Positions 26,786 through 35,655 of a stretch of 64,000 bases of DNA are shown in pieces. Every line of letters starts with the position of its first letter. Positions within the stretch are counted from its first letter, which is position 1. Source of the DNA: Belliella calami (GTDB lineage Bacteria; Bacteroidota; Bacteroidia; Cytophagales; Cyclobacteriaceae); the NCBI RefSeq assembly GCF_022549695.1, contig NZ_JAKZGS010000009.1, positions 98,036 through 162,035 of the forward strand, read 5' to 3'. The notes beneath the pieces are model-generated. The model was not told where the DNA came from, searched no databases, and saw only the letters and a list, made by a program, of their open reading frames with translations. Made by a program: the position numbers and the translations under genes.

Positions 26786-27532
26786 TTAAGTCAACATCGC
26801 GCCATCTACTTGCAGCACTTGACCTGAAATATAAGAACTCATATCTGAACCCAAGAAAACACATGCATTTGCCACTTCCTCAGGTTGACCGCCACGTCGC
26901 ATTGGAATGGCATCTCTCCAGCCTTGGACGGTTTTTTCATCTAACACAGCCGTCATTTCTGTTTCTATGAAGCCTGGAGCCACAGCATTGCAACGGATAT
27001 TTCTAGAACCCAATTCCAAAGCAACTGATTTAGTAAAGCCTACTATTCCAGATTTGGATGCAGCATAATTTGCCTGGCCTGCATTTCCTTTGATTCCGAC
27101 TACAGAAGTGATGTTAATGATAGAGCCTGCTTTGGCTTTCATCATGGTTCGGGTAGCAGCCTTGACAGTATTGAAACAGGATTTTAAGTTTACGTTGATC
27201 ACTTCATCCCATGCATCTTCGGTCATTCGCATAAGTAAATTGTCACGAGTGATGCCTGCATTGTTGATAAGGATATCCAAAGCTCCAAACTCAGCAACTA
27301 CAGCATTTACAAGTTCATCAGCAGCAGCAAAATTGGAAGCATCGGACTTGAATCCTTTGGCTTTGATGCCAAAAGCAGCCAGTTCATTTTCCAAAGCTTG
27401 GCCTTTTTCTACACTTGACAAATAAGTGAATGCCACATTTGCTCCTTCCTGAGCATATCTGATAGCTATCGCTCTTCCTATACCTTTTGACGCTCCCGTT
27501 ATCAGAGCTGTTTTCCCGCTTAATAATCCCAT
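26786..27532 (-). CDS. fabG: 3-oxoacyl-[acyl-carrier-protein] reductase FabG
   Basis: 248 residues, classical short-chain dehydrogenase. NADPH-binding GASKGIGRAIA near the N-terminus, NNAGITRDNLLMRM, catalytic Ser in INITSVVG, YAASKSG with the Tyr-x3-Lys pair, and the C-terminal GQVLQVDGAM typical of FabG. It reduces 3-oxoacyl-ACP in each cycle of fatty-acid elongation in the cytosol. It stands alone here, not in a fab cluster. Paralogues exist in many SDR families, but length and NNAGITRDNL favour FabG. Confidence 0.92.
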   Translation of the reverse strand: MGLLSGKTALITGASKGIGRAIAIRYAQEGANVAFTYLSSVEKGQALENELAAFGIKAKGFKSDASNFAAADELVNAVVAEFGALDILINNAGITRDNLLMRMTEDAWDEVINVNLKSCFNTVKAATRTMMKAKAGSIINITSVVGIKGNAGQANYAASKSGIVGFTKSVALELGSRNIRCNAVAPGFIETEMTAVLDEKTVQGWRDAIPMRRGGQPEEVANACVFLGSDMSSYISGQVLQVDGAMLT

Positions 27533-27591
27533 GGTTTATTTTCTTTGAATTTGTTTATGATTAAAGTCCAAAAATAATGAAAATTTATTTA

Positions 27592-27609
27592 GCACGCAGA
27601 GACGCAAAG
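27592..27609 (+). repeat. Left inverted repeat flanking GxxExxY gene
   Basis: GCACGCAGAGACGCAAAG. Its reverse complement, with one mismatch, is at 28115-28132. The inner flanks keep weaker similarity (GCGCTTTGTTAA here, GTGTTTTGATAA in reverse on the right side). Confidence 0.85.
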
Positions 27610-27648
27610 GCGCTTTGTTAAATGGAAATCATAAGAACCAGGATGAAT

Positions 27649-28026
27649 TTAAAGACCATTGACTACTCGTTTTATTCCGTCTCTAATTAGGTTTTCATTG
27701 AAATTAATTAATAAGCCTAGTTTAATGTTCGTCAATTTTAAATACGTCAATAACTGTTTGTAATGAACTTTTGAAAGAGATTCTACAGACTTTAATTCAA
27801 TCAGTACTTTGTCCTCAACAATCAAATCTGCCCTAAATCCATTCTCAAATATCAAACCTCGCCATCTGACTTCAATTGGGGTTTGCCTTTCTACTTTTAA
27901 TCCTTTATTTTTTAGTTCAAAGTACAAGATGTTTTCATATACATTCTCAAATAACCCCGGGCCAAGGTTAGTGTGTATTAGATAGCACGAATCTAAAATT
28001 GATTTAGAAATTTCATTTTCACTCAT
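27649..28026 (-). CDS. GxxExxY family PD-(D/E)xK-fold protein
   Basis: 125 residues, full length for the family. The name-giving motif is GLFENVY near residue 30, and the nuclease-like core follows: FRADLIVEDKVLIELKS gives the D...ExK arrangement of PD-(D/E)xK enzymes. Activity of this widely scattered family is unproven. The gene is bracketed 40 and 89 bases away by 18-bp inverted repeats, suggesting it travels or is maintained as a unit of about 541 bases. It lies isolated between fabG and lpdA on the minus strand. Confidence 0.9.
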   Translation of the reverse strand: MSENEISKSILDSCYLIHTNLGPGLFENVYENILYFELKNKGLKVERQTPIEVRWRGLIFENGFRADLIVEDKVLIELKSVESLSKVHYKQLLTYLKLTNIKLGLLINFNENLIRDGIKRVVNGL

Positions 28027-28114
28027 AAAACCTAGATTTGAGTCATAGAAAAATTTTCACCATGAATTTATAAAAATATTTCTGAACTTGACATTTATTA
28101 TCAAAACACTTTTT

Positions 28115-28132
28115 CTTTGCGGCTCTGCGTGC
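28115..28132 (-). repeat. Right inverted repeat flanking GxxExxY gene
   Basis: CTTTGCGGCTCTGCGTGC, the reverse complement of the left repeat at 27592-27609 with 17 of 18 positions matching. No obvious target-site duplication could be seen outside the pair. Confidence 0.85.
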
Positions 28133-28218
28133 AACAATATTACACAGTTCTTAATTTTTTTCTCTCCTTAAAAAGCTTATTTTTGCATAGCTTATTTGAA
28201 AATTAAAATGTTAAAAAT

Positions 28219-29619
28219 ATGTCTTCAACGAAATATGATGTGATTGTAGTGGGTTCTGGACCTGGAGGGTATGTAGCGGCGATCCGTGCATCCCAATTGG
28301 GTCTCAAAACCGCAGTGGTAGAAGCTGCCGAATTGGGCGGGATTTGCTTGAACTGGGGTTGTATTCCTACCAAAGCATTGATCAAAAGTGCACAAGTATT
28401 TGAATATATCAACCATGCTGAAGATTATGGCATCAAAGTGAAAGATGCAGAAGTAGATTTCAATGCCATGATCAAAAGAAGCAGGGATGTAGCCGGAGGA
28501 ATGTCCAAAGGAATACAATTTTTGCTTAAAAAGAATAAAATAGACCAACTTTTAGGTTGGGGAAAAGTTCAGCCAGGTAAGAAAGTAGATGTTGAGGACA
28601 AGGACGGTAAGAAGACTACCTATGCTGCTGACCATATCATCATCGCTACTGGTGGTAGAGCTCGAGAACTTCCTGCTTTGAAGATTGACAATGAAAAAAT
28701 CATTGGCTACAGAAAGGCTATGACTTTGGATACTAAGCCTACCAAAATGGTAGTCGTAGGATCAGGTGCTATTGGGGTTGAGTTTGCTTATGTTTATAAT
28801 TCAATCGGAGTGGAAGTTACGATCGTTGAGTTTTTGGACAGGATTGTTCCAAACGAAGACGAGGAAGTATCCAAAGCCTTGGAGAAAATCTACAAAAAAG
28901 CTGGTGTCAAAATCATGACAAGCACAGAAGTGACAGCAGTAGATACAAAAGGAAAAGGTTGCAAAGTAACTGTAAAGGATAAAAAAGGAGCCGAATCGAC
29001 AATTGAGTGCGATGTAGTACTTTCTGCCGTAGGTGTTGTGTCAAATGTGGAAAACATCGGATTGGAAGATGTTGGTATTTTGGTAGAAAAAGGAAAAATC
29101 AAAACTGACGAGTTCTACAAAACAAATATGCCAGGTTACTATGCAATCGGAGATGTAGTAGCTGGGCCTGCATTGGCACACGTTGCTTCGGCCGAAGGGA
29201 TTATTTGTGTAGAGAAAATTGCAGGACACCATCCTGAGGCACTTGACTATAACAATATCCCGGGTTGTACTTATTGTATTCCTGAGATTTCGTCTGTTGG
29301 ATATACAGAAGCGCAAGCCAAAGAAGCTGGGTATGAATTGAAAGTTGGTAAATTCCCATTCTCTGCATCTGGAAAAGCTTCTGCTGCCGGTGCCAAAGAT
29401 GGATTTGTAAAATTAATTTTTGATGCAAAATATGGGGAGCTGCTTGGTGCACATATGATAGGTGCCAATGTAACCGAAATGATCGCTGAGATCGTTGCAG
29501 TTAGGAAACTGGAGACTACAGGAATGGATCTGATCAAGACAGTTCATCCACATCCGACCATGTCAGAGGCAGTGATGGAAGCAGCAGCTGCGGCATATGG
29601 AGAAGTGATTCATTTGTAA
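28219..29619 (+). CDS. lpdA: Dihydrolipoyl dehydrogenase
   Basis: 466 residues, flavin disulfide reductase (E3 of 2-oxoacid dehydrogenase complexes), oxidising dihydrolipoamide with NAD+. FAD motif VVGSGPGGYVAAIRA, redox pair in GGICLNWGCIPTK (Cys-x4-Cys), NAD motif VVGSGAIGVEFAYVY, second FAD motif YAIGDVV, and the C-terminal interface HPHPTMSEAVMEA with the active-site His-Glu pair. It is monocistronic here, separate from E1/E2 genes, and followed by a terminator. Confidence 0.95.
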   Translation: MSSTKYDVIVVGSGPGGYVAAIRASQLGLKTAVVEAAELGGICLNWGCIPTKALIKSAQVFEYINHAEDYGIKVKDAEVDFNAMIKRSRDVAGGMSKGIQFLLKKNKIDQLLGWGKVQPGKKVDVEDKDGKKTTYAADHIIIATGGRARELPALKIDNEKIIGYRKAMTLDTKPTKMVVVGSGAIGVEFAYVYNSIGVEVTIVEFLDRIVPNEDEEVSKALEKIYKKAGVKIMTSTEVTAVDTKGKGCKVTVKDKKGAESTIECDVVLSAVGVVSNVENIGLEDVGILVEKGKIKTDEFYKTNMPGYYAIGDVVAGPALAHVASAEGIICVEKIAGHHPEALDYNNIPGCTYCIPEISSVGYTEAQAKEAGYELKVGKFPFSASGKASAAGAKDGFVKLIFDAKYGELLGAHMIGANVTEMIAEIVAVRKLETTGMDLIKTVHPHPTMSEAVMEAAAAAYGEVIHL

Positions 29620-29647
29620 TTTCTAAGAATAAATTATAATATTATAG

Positions 29648-29683
29648 GCACAAGACGGATTTATTGTCTTGTGCTTTCTTTTT
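29648..29683 (+). terminator. Intrinsic terminator after lpdA
   Basis: GCACAAGAC (29648-29656) pairs with GTCTTGTGC (29666-29674), followed by TTTCTTTTT. Confidence 0.85.
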
Positions 29684-29716
29684 AGAACAAAATGAAAACA
29701 ATATAAAAGGTATCTT

Positions 29717-30250
29717 TTGGAAGAAGAACAGTTGATTAATGGACTTAGAGTGCAAGACCGCAAGACGGTGGAGTATTTGTATGATAAATACTCAAGAGCA
29801 CTCTTTGCTGTCATTTCCAGGATTATCATTGATAAAGACATTGCGGAGGAAGTATTCCACGATGCTTTTATTAAGATAACCCGAAAAATTGACGGCTATG
29901 ATGAATCGAAGGGAAGGCTTTATACTTGGATGGCAAATATCTGCCGTAATTCTGCGATAGACAAGACCAGGTCTAAAGAATTTTCTAAGAGCAGTAAGAC
30001 CAATACGATAGATGATTTCGTATATGGACTAGAAAGCGCATCGGGCACCTTGGAGCTTGTGGATGGGATTGGAGTCAAAGAGCTCTTGACCGCCCTCAAC
30101 GAGGAACAAAGGTTTGTGGTTGAATGTATTTACTTTAAAGGTTATACACATTCTGAAGTATCGGAAGAATATGATATTCCTTTGGGTACAGTCAAATCAC
30201 GGATTCGAGCCGCTGTAAATGTGTTAAAAAAGAACTTAGAGAAAATTTAG
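29717..30250 (+). CDS. ECF-type RNA polymerase sigma factor
   Basis: 177 residues from a TTG start preceded by AAAAGG. Region 2: LYDKYSRALFAVISRII, DIAEEVFHDAFIKITRKI and GRLYTWMANICRNSAIDKTR; region 4: EEQRFVVECIYFKGYTHSEVSEEYDIPLGTVKSRIRAA. It lacks region 3 like other extracytoplasmic-function sigmas. The anti-sigma gene overlaps its stop by one base, giving a classical regulator pair. The regulon is unknown; autoregulation is likely, but no promoter was identified. Confidence 0.93.
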   Translation: MEEEQLINGLRVQDRKTVEYLYDKYSRALFAVISRIIIDKDIAEEVFHDAFIKITRKIDGYDESKGRLYTWMANICRNSAIDKTRSKEFSKSSKTNTIDDFVYGLESASGTLELVDGIGVKELLTALNEEQRFVVECIYFKGYTHSEVSEEYDIPLGTVKSRIRAAVNVLKKNLEKI

Positions 30251-31068
30251 TGGATATACAAGCATATATATCGTCTGGAAAACTCGAACTCTTTGTATTA
30301 GGAGATTTGAGTGTGAGGGAGCAGGAAGAAGTCATGAAAATGGCTGAGCAATATCCTGAGATCAAGAAAGAACTTGAGCAGATAGAAGAGGCCATGTTTG
30401 CTTTTGACAATGTGTTAGGACATGCTCCATCTGATTCTGTAAAAGAAAGGGTTTTGGATACTTGGGATAAAGAGGTAAAAACAATCTCTAAGTCTCAGGA
30501 AACTCCAAAAGAAGTGACAAGAACAGTTGCAATGCAACCATGGAAAACTTATGCGGCAGCAGCTTCGATTGTAGCAGTAGTGGCATCAGTGTTTGCGGTT
30601 TATTTTGCGACGCGTTATTATGATGTGGATGAAAAATTCACAGCAATGGTAAATGAAAGAGCCGTTTTGGCTGAAGAGTTGGATAAATATAAAGTCAACT
30701 ACGAACAGACAGATGCGCAGTTAGAGACACTTCTTACTGGGAACTTTGAAAGAGTACCTATGAAAGGAGATGGTTTTGAAATGCAGAAAGATGCACAAGT
30801 AGATGTGTGGTGGGATAGAGGTGCAGAAAGCGTGTTTATTTCCGTCAATACACTGAATGAGCTGGATGAAAACTCAGATTACCAACTTTGGGCAATCGGT
30901 GACGATGGGCCTGTAGGGATTGGCTTGGTCAACGCAGATCAGAAATTCAGCCTGCAACAAATGCAAGCAGTAGCTGCAGCTGGAGCCTTTGCCATCACCA
31001 TAGAACCAAAAGGAGGCAGTGAAAGCCCAACTTTGGAGAAATTGGTTGTGTTGGGTCCTGTGGCTTAA
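30250..31068 (+). CDS. Anti-sigma factor, RskA-type
   Basis: 272 residues, GTG start on the last base of the sigma-factor stop. Cytoplasmic N-terminal part (about 1-90, helical, with LFVLGDLSVREQEEVMKMAEQYPEI) to bind the sigma factor, a single membrane helix at about 98-118 (YAAAASIVAVVASVFAVYFATRYY), a short coiled coil, and a periplasmic RskA domain (VWWDRGAESVFISVNTLNEL, YQLWAIGDDGPVGIG). It would hold the ECF sigma inactive until an envelope signal triggers proteolysis. Confidence 0.9.
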   Translation: MDIQAYISSGKLELFVLGDLSVREQEEVMKMAEQYPEIKKELEQIEEAMFAFDNVLGHAPSDSVKERVLDTWDKEVKTISKSQETPKEVTRTVAMQPWKTYAAAASIVAVVASVFAVYFATRYYDVDEKFTAMVNERAVLAEELDKYKVNYEQTDAQLETLLTGNFERVPMKGDGFEMQKDAQVDVWWDRGAESVFISVNTLNELDENSDYQLWAIGDDGPVGIGLVNADQKFSLQQMQAVAAAGAFAITIEPKGGSESPTLEKLVVLGPVA

Positions 31069-31092
31069 ATAGTTTATATTCAATAATAAAAT

Positions 31093-31122
31093 AAAAAAAC
31101 CGATCATTCGATCGGTTTTTTT
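31093..31122 (+). terminator. Intrinsic terminator after sigma/anti-sigma pair
   Basis: AAAAAACCGATC and GATCGGTTTTTT form a 12-bp stem with loop ATTC and a T-run inside the right arm. Confidence 0.9.
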
Positions 31123-31453
31123 ATGGATTCTGAAAACTAATTTTTGTTAAAAAATTAAAAAAAAATTAGTGATCGTTACTTTTTTTCTATACTTGTTCCA
31201 ATCACAAGACCTTCCGATTGGGTTTCACGATCATATCTTAGGAATTGTAATTGGACTGGGATTAATTTCTGTACAAGGATAACCTCTATTCTATAGTGTG
31301 GAGTTATTTTGATTTTCTGTACATGGAGATGTATAAAGTCCTCAGATTGATTATGATTAAATTTCCGATTTTGGAATTTTAAGTGAAATAGATCGGTAAT
31401 TAATTTGTGGAATTGGAGTAGAGTTATCTGATCAATATTTAAATACTAATTTT
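31123..31453. other. Intergenic leader before lipoprotein gene
   Basis: 331 AT-rich bases. Two TTCTGTACA words (about 31268 and 31314) stand 46 bases apart, possibly a regulator half-site pair, but nothing else supports this. No promoter consensus, RNA gene or small coding region could be supported. Confidence 0.4.
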
Positions 31454-32554
31454 ATGATACAGCGCTGTATTTTCTGTTTTTCATTGATTGGGTTTTTGTC
31501 TTGTAACGTTAAGGATGATGATCGAATTGATTTTGATGAGTTTGACTTGAATGTTGAAGATGTAAAGGTGGTAAATGATAAACTAGGGTTTTTCCAAAAG
31601 CCTGAAAAGTCTCAATTAGTATCTGATTCCATTATCGTTTCTGTTGGGGGATTTTCAGGTATTTCTATTTATAATTTAAAGAATGGCGAACAAATTGACT
31701 TTGTCAACACTTTAAGTGATCCTAGAAGATCATTGATTTTCTCAACATTTGATGCCACTGACTTTCCTGATATCTATCTTTTGGAAAGTAAGCGAAAAAT
31801 GGTTTACCATTACAATTTTGATGATAAAGAATTTGTTAAAGCCATCAATTTAGGTTTAGACGAAAGTACTTCTGTTCCTGTGTTTGGAGGGAAGTTTAAA
31901 AAGTACCAAGATCATTTCTATATTGAACTCAATGCAGCCGAAACTTCCTTGTTAGATGCTGAATATTACAAGAAGGCAGGTGAATTTATGGGAGTGTTTG
32001 ATGCTGTGGGGAAACAGATAAAAAGGGTGATCCTATACCCAAAACAAATGACTCATCCAAAAGGTCATTTTGTACCCAGTAATTATTATTCTTTTGATAT
32101 TTATGACGAAAAACTTTATATCTGTTTTCCTTTTGAAAAATATATTAGAGTTTACGATTTAAGAGGGGATTTTGAAACATTTGAATCAATTTCTCTGCCG
32201 TTAAATGATTATATGGAATTAGATCTGATTGGAATCCCTAAAAAGTTTGATCCTCATTTAATACCAATTGAACAACGTCAGGTTTCAGCTAGAGTTAGTA
32301 ATTTGATTGTAGAAAGAGGGAAGTTGTATTTGTTTTTTGCAATAAAAGATAATAAGCAGAATGAATTTTATAGAGTGTTTTGCTCCCTTTATCAACTAGA
32401 TTTAGAAGAAGAGAAGTGGAGTGTTCAAAAAAATCATATAGACTTATATGAATTTGGTGAATTTATAGGAGTATCAGGTGAAAAACTGGTTTATTTAGAT
32501 GCTGCAATGGTGACCAAAGATGAGAAATATATCAATTTGGCGGTTATGAAATAA
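31454..32554 (+). CDS. Beta-propeller-like lipoprotein (DUF4221/BF3164-like)
   Basis: 366 residues, lipobox GFLSC at about residue 17. The rest has repeated beta-strand blades with pairs such as SGISIYNLKNG, DIYLLESKRKMVYHYN and RVYDLRGDF, resembling the six-bladed propeller lipoproteins annotated as DUF4221 or BF3164 in Bacteroidota. Function unknown; probably located in the periplasm or at the surface. It is monocistronic between two terminators. Confidence 0.7.
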   Translation: MIQRCIFCFSLIGFLSCNVKDDDRIDFDEFDLNVEDVKVVNDKLGFFQKPEKSQLVSDSIIVSVGGFSGISIYNLKNGEQIDFVNTLSDPRRSLIFSTFDATDFPDIYLLESKRKMVYHYNFDDKEFVKAINLGLDESTSVPVFGGKFKKYQDHFYIELNAAETSLLDAEYYKKAGEFMGVFDAVGKQIKRVILYPKQMTHPKGHFVPSNYYSFDIYDEKLYICFPFEKYIRVYDLRGDFETFESISLPLNDYMELDLIGIPKKFDPHLIPIEQRQVSARVSNLIVERGKLYLFFAIKDNKQNEFYRVFCSLYQLDLEEEKWSVQKNHIDLYEFGEFIGVSGEKLVYLDAAMVTKDEKYINLAVMK

Positions 32555-32571
32555 ATATTCTCAACCATTTG

Positions 32572-32612
32572 AAAAAAGAAAACCGAAGGAATTTCCTTCG
32601 GTTTTCTTTTTT
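32572..32612. terminator. Long bidirectional terminator
   Basis: AAAAGAAAACCGAAGGAA pairs perfectly with TTCCTTCGGTTTTCTTTT, an 18-bp stem around a one-base centre, with A- and T-runs on both sides. Confidence 0.9.
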
Positions 32613-32654
32613 AACGGATATTCCCCAACTTGGACTTTCAAATTTAAAAGATTT

Positions 32655-33101
32655 ATGGAACTCCAACTTTCGACTCCCGCACTTTTGTTTTCGGCCATCA
32701 CTTTGATGATGTTGGCATTTACAAATCGATTTTTGGCCGTTGCTAGCCTGATTCGTGGGCTTCACAAAAAATACCTCGAAAACCCTGATGAAAAGATCAT
32801 CATTGAGCAAATTCACAATCTCAAAAGACGCTTGAGTATGATTAAATATATGCAACTATGCGGGGTGTTGAGCTTCTTGCTTTGCGTGATCTGTATGTAC
32901 TTGATTTTCATTGAAACTCAGCCTGCAGCCAATTATGTGTTTATTGGAAGTATGTTGGCTTTGTTGATTTCCCTAGGGATTTCTTTGGTTGAAATATTGA
33001 TTTCTACTCAAGCGCTCAACCTTGAGCTACAGGATATGGAGACTTTATTTCAGAATAGATCCAGTGGGTTTTGGTTTAAAAAAGATAAAAATGATGAATA
33101 A
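32655..33101 (+). CDS. DUF2721 membrane protein
   Basis: 148 residues. Helices at about 8-32, 70-92 and 97-120, with the family motif TPALLFSAITLMMLAFTNRFLAVASLIRGLH at the N-terminus and LVEILISTQALNLEL near the C-terminus, as in DUF2721. Inner-membrane protein of unknown function. The GDPD gene starts within its last codons. Confidence 0.85.
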   Translation: MELQLSTPALLFSAITLMMLAFTNRFLAVASLIRGLHKKYLENPDEKIIIEQIHNLKRRLSMIKYMQLCGVLSFLLCVICMYLIFIETQPAANYVFIGSMLALLISLGISLVEILISTQALNLELQDMETLFQNRSSGFWFKKDKNDE

Positions 33102-34050
33102 AAAGTACCGATTGTTATTGACCCTTTTTATAGGGCTGTTCCTGATTTCTTGTAATCCTTCTAGTCAGAATATCTCAGAAGGAAAAAATCCTAACGAATC
33201 ACAAGGCGAAAAAAGGATTGAAGTGGTTTCATTTGATGAGGCAAAAACATTCTATTCTTGGACAGCGGACAGGATCCCAATGGTCTCAGCCCATCGGGGT
33301 GGACCCTATTCAGGCTTTCCGGAAAATTCTTTGGAAGCTTTTCAGAATGTGATCAATCATACCCCTTCGATTATAGAATTGGATGTGGCTATTACCAAAG
33401 ATTCTATTTTGGTGCTAATGCATGACAATACTTTAGATAGAACGACCACAGGCAAAGGTAAAGTCAGCGATTTCACTTATGAAGAAATAAAATCACTGAA
33501 TCTGGTAGATCTGGATGGCAAGGAGACAAGTTTTTTAGTTCCTACATTTGCTGAAGCTTTGGAATGGTCTAAGGGGAAAGCCTTACTGACAGTGGATGTA
33601 AAACGAGAAGTTCCTTTTGAAATGATAATAGAAGAGATAAAAAAGCAAAAAGCAGAACCTTATGCAGCGGTAATCACCTATAGCGTAGACGCGGCAAGAA
33701 TTATCCATAAACTTCATCCAGATGTAATGCTTTCCGTTACCATCAGAAATGAAGAAGAACTTAAAAGATTTGAAGAATCAGGTATCCCTAATGACAGATG
33801 GATTGCATTTACGGGGACTTCCGAAAGAACGCAGGAATTCAATGAAATGCTTCATGAAAAAGGTGTTTTTACGATTCTTGGAGTTTTGGGGAATTTGGAT
33901 CGCAGTGCTATTGCCAGAGGGGATCAGATTTACGCAGAATTCATCCAAAAAGGTGCAGATATCCTAGCTACTGATAGACCTATAGAGGCCGCTGAGGCGA
34001 TTAAGGGATTGATTCCTGAGGAGAGTTCTAAAATGAAATACTTTAAATAA
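33094..34050 (+). CDS. Glycerophosphodiester phosphodiesterase lipoprotein
   Basis: 318 residues; start set at ATG 33094 (MNKKYRLLLT) because it begins the signal sequence; ATG 33091 is equivalent, and the longer frame from 33022 would place 24 residues ahead of it. Lipobox FLISC at about residue 17. GDPD TIM-barrel motifs: VSAHRGG (catalytic His-Arg), FPENSLEAF, IELDVAITKD with the Glu/Asp metal ligands, and LMHDNTLDRTTTG with the second catalytic His. It hydrolyses glycerophosphodiesters to glycerol-3-phosphate and an alcohol, here in the periplasm. It overlaps the DUF2721 gene. Confidence 0.9.
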   Translation: MNKKYRLLLTLFIGLFLISCNPSSQNISEGKNPNESQGEKRIEVVSFDEAKTFYSWTADRIPMVSAHRGGPYSGFPENSLEAFQNVINHTPSIIELDVAITKDSILVLMHDNTLDRTTTGKGKVSDFTYEEIKSLNLVDLDGKETSFLVPTFAEALEWSKGKALLTVDVKREVPFEMIIEEIKKQKAEPYAAVITYSVDAARIIHKLHPDVMLSVTIRNEEELKRFEESGIPNDRWIAFTGTSERTQEFNEMLHEKGVFTILGVLGNLDRSAIARGDQIYAEFIQKGADILATDRPIEAAEAIKGLIPEESSKMKYFK

Positions 34051-34363
34051 TAGACACTAGACGCAAGATATGAGATTTGAGACAACAATATGACATAAGA
34101 TACAAGTGTCAGAGAAACGAGAAGCAGGATGCAAGACTTGCCCAGAAAGGGCTTTTAACATTAGCATAGGGTTGCAACCCTATGCTAGGATAAAAAGATA
34201 TGTTTATTTCTGCCCTGAAAAGCCTGTCCCGCATCCTTATCGGGAGGCAATTGAATGGCTGTTGGAAATAAAGAGAAATCAATAAAAAAAGTGTCAAGTA
34301 ATTTTAGGACGTGAGACTAGGTCTTGTTTCTCACTTCTCATAACTCATTTCTAAAAAAAAAAT
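34051..34363. repeat. REP-like palindromic element with AGA-rich arms
   Basis: No gene. The left arm (34051-34130) is a purine-rich run of AGAC/AAGA words and the right arm (about 34307-34352) reads as its complement (GTGAGACTAGGTC..., TTCTCACTTCTC). The centre holds GCCCAGAAAGGGC (34140-34152), then TAGCATAGGG / CCCTATGCTA as a 10-bp hairpin (34162-34187), then CCTGTCCCGCATCC...CGGGAGG. The same modules in different order occur at 42476-42690, so this is a dispersed repeat of the genome. Confidence 0.65.
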
Positions 34364-35380
34364 ATGATAATCGATTTAAGATCAGATACCCTTACCAAAC
34401 CCACCGAAGGAATGCTCCAAGCCATGTGGGCAGCAGAGATTGGGGATGATGTTTTTGGGGAAGACCCAACAGTGAATACGTTGGAAGAAAAACTAGCAGG
34501 GATGTTTGGCATGGAAGCGGGATTGTTTTGTCCATCAGGTACGATGACAAATCAGATCGCTATTCGCCTACATACAGGTTTGCAGACGGAAGTGATATGC
34601 CACAAATACTCCCATATATATCTTTATGAAGGTGGAGGTATTATGTCCAATTCCCATGCCTCTGTCAAATTGCTTGATGGCAAGTATGGGAAAATCAGCC
34701 CTCAAGATATATTGGATTCCATCAACCCTGATGACGTGCATGCCGCAGAGACGACCTTGATTTCTTTGGAAAACACCATGAACAAAGGAGGTGGAAGTAT
34801 TTACACTTTGGAAGAGATCAAACCAATCAAATCTATATGTGATCAGCATGGTTTGAAGCTGCATCTTGATGGCGCACGTTTGTTCAATGCTTTAGTAGAG
34901 ACAAATGAAAGTCCAAAAGATTGGGGTGCTATGTTTGATACCATTTCTATTTGTTTGAGCAAAGGTTTGGGTTGCCCTGTAGGTTCGGTACTCTTAGGAA
35001 CCAAAGCAGAAATCAAGCGGGCAAGAAAAGTAAGAAAATCTTTCGGTGGAGGAATGCGTCAGGCAGGTTTTTTGGCGGCAGCAGCTATCTATGCATTGGA
35101 GCATCATGTAGATAGACTCAAGGAAGATCATACGAGAGCAAGGGAGTTGGGGAAAATGTTGGAGGGTCACGCTCTGATTTCGGAAGTGTTTCCAGTAATG
35201 ACCAATATAGTGATTGCCAAACTATCTGGAATTTCGCCAACCGATATGCTTCAAAAACTGGAAGAAAAAGGTATAAAAGCTGTTAAATTCGGCAAAGATC
35301 AAATTCGGTTTGTTACCCATCTTGATTTTAATGATGAGATGCTGGAACGTTTTGGGGAAAGAATAAAAGATATTGATTAG
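34364..35380 (+). CDS. ltaE: Low-specificity L-threonine aldolase
   Basis: 338 residues, fold type I PLP enzyme that splits L-threonine or allo-threonine into glycine and acetaldehyde. Seen: the family start MIIDLRSDTLTKPTEGML, GDDVFGEDPTV, PSGTMTNQIA, the aspartate in LHLDGARLFNA that contacts the pyridine nitrogen, and the PLP lysine in ICLSKGLGCPVGSV. Full length and monocistronic; a hairpin terminator follows. Confidence 0.93.
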   Translation: MIIDLRSDTLTKPTEGMLQAMWAAEIGDDVFGEDPTVNTLEEKLAGMFGMEAGLFCPSGTMTNQIAIRLHTGLQTEVICHKYSHIYLYEGGGIMSNSHASVKLLDGKYGKISPQDILDSINPDDVHAAETTLISLENTMNKGGGSIYTLEEIKPIKSICDQHGLKLHLDGARLFNALVETNESPKDWGAMFDTISICLSKGLGCPVGSVLLGTKAEIKRARKVRKSFGGGMRQAGFLAAAAIYALEHHVDRLKEDHTRARELGKMLEGHALISEVFPVMTNIVIAKLSGISPTDMLQKLEEKGIKAVKFGKDQIRFVTHLDFNDEMLERFGERIKDID

Positions 35381-35413
35381 ATATTTACTTTGCGATATTG
35401 GATACATGTTATG

Positions 35414-35460
35414 CAGAGACCTTTGATTGTGCCGCTGCACATTCAAAGGTCTTTCATGTC
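35414..35460 (+). terminator. Hairpin terminator after ltaE
   Basis: AGACCTTTGATTGTGC and GCACATTCAAAGGTCT form a 16-bp stem with one mismatch around CCGCT. The following run (TTCATG) is T-poor, so termination is probable rather than certain. Confidence 0.65.
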
Positions 35461-35533
35461 AGCAAGCTGTCAAAAGTCAAATAATTGCGCCAAAGTTTAA
35501 TTGAAAGTATTGGATTTTCTGATTTGTACATGA

Positions 35534-35541
35534 TATTTTTG
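35534..35541 (+). promoter_or_regulatory. Possible -7 box upstream of thioredoxin-fold gene
   Basis: TATTTTTG matches TAnnTTTG, with a TTG (35510-35512) 21 bases upstream as a possible -33 element. It would give a leader of about 110 bases. Confidence 0.35.
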
Positions 35542-35655
35542 TCTCTTACACAATGGATTTTAACTATAAATCAGGTGTTTTTCAAAAAGTAACGTTCCTT
35601 AAATTCAGCTTTTGGCTTAAAACAGTAGTTACCAAAAAAATCAAATTGTTTACCA

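Noticed and set aside
31268..31325. Pair of TTCTGTACA words as a regulator site
   Set aside because: Two short matches in AT-rich DNA, 46 bases apart, with no supporting gene context.
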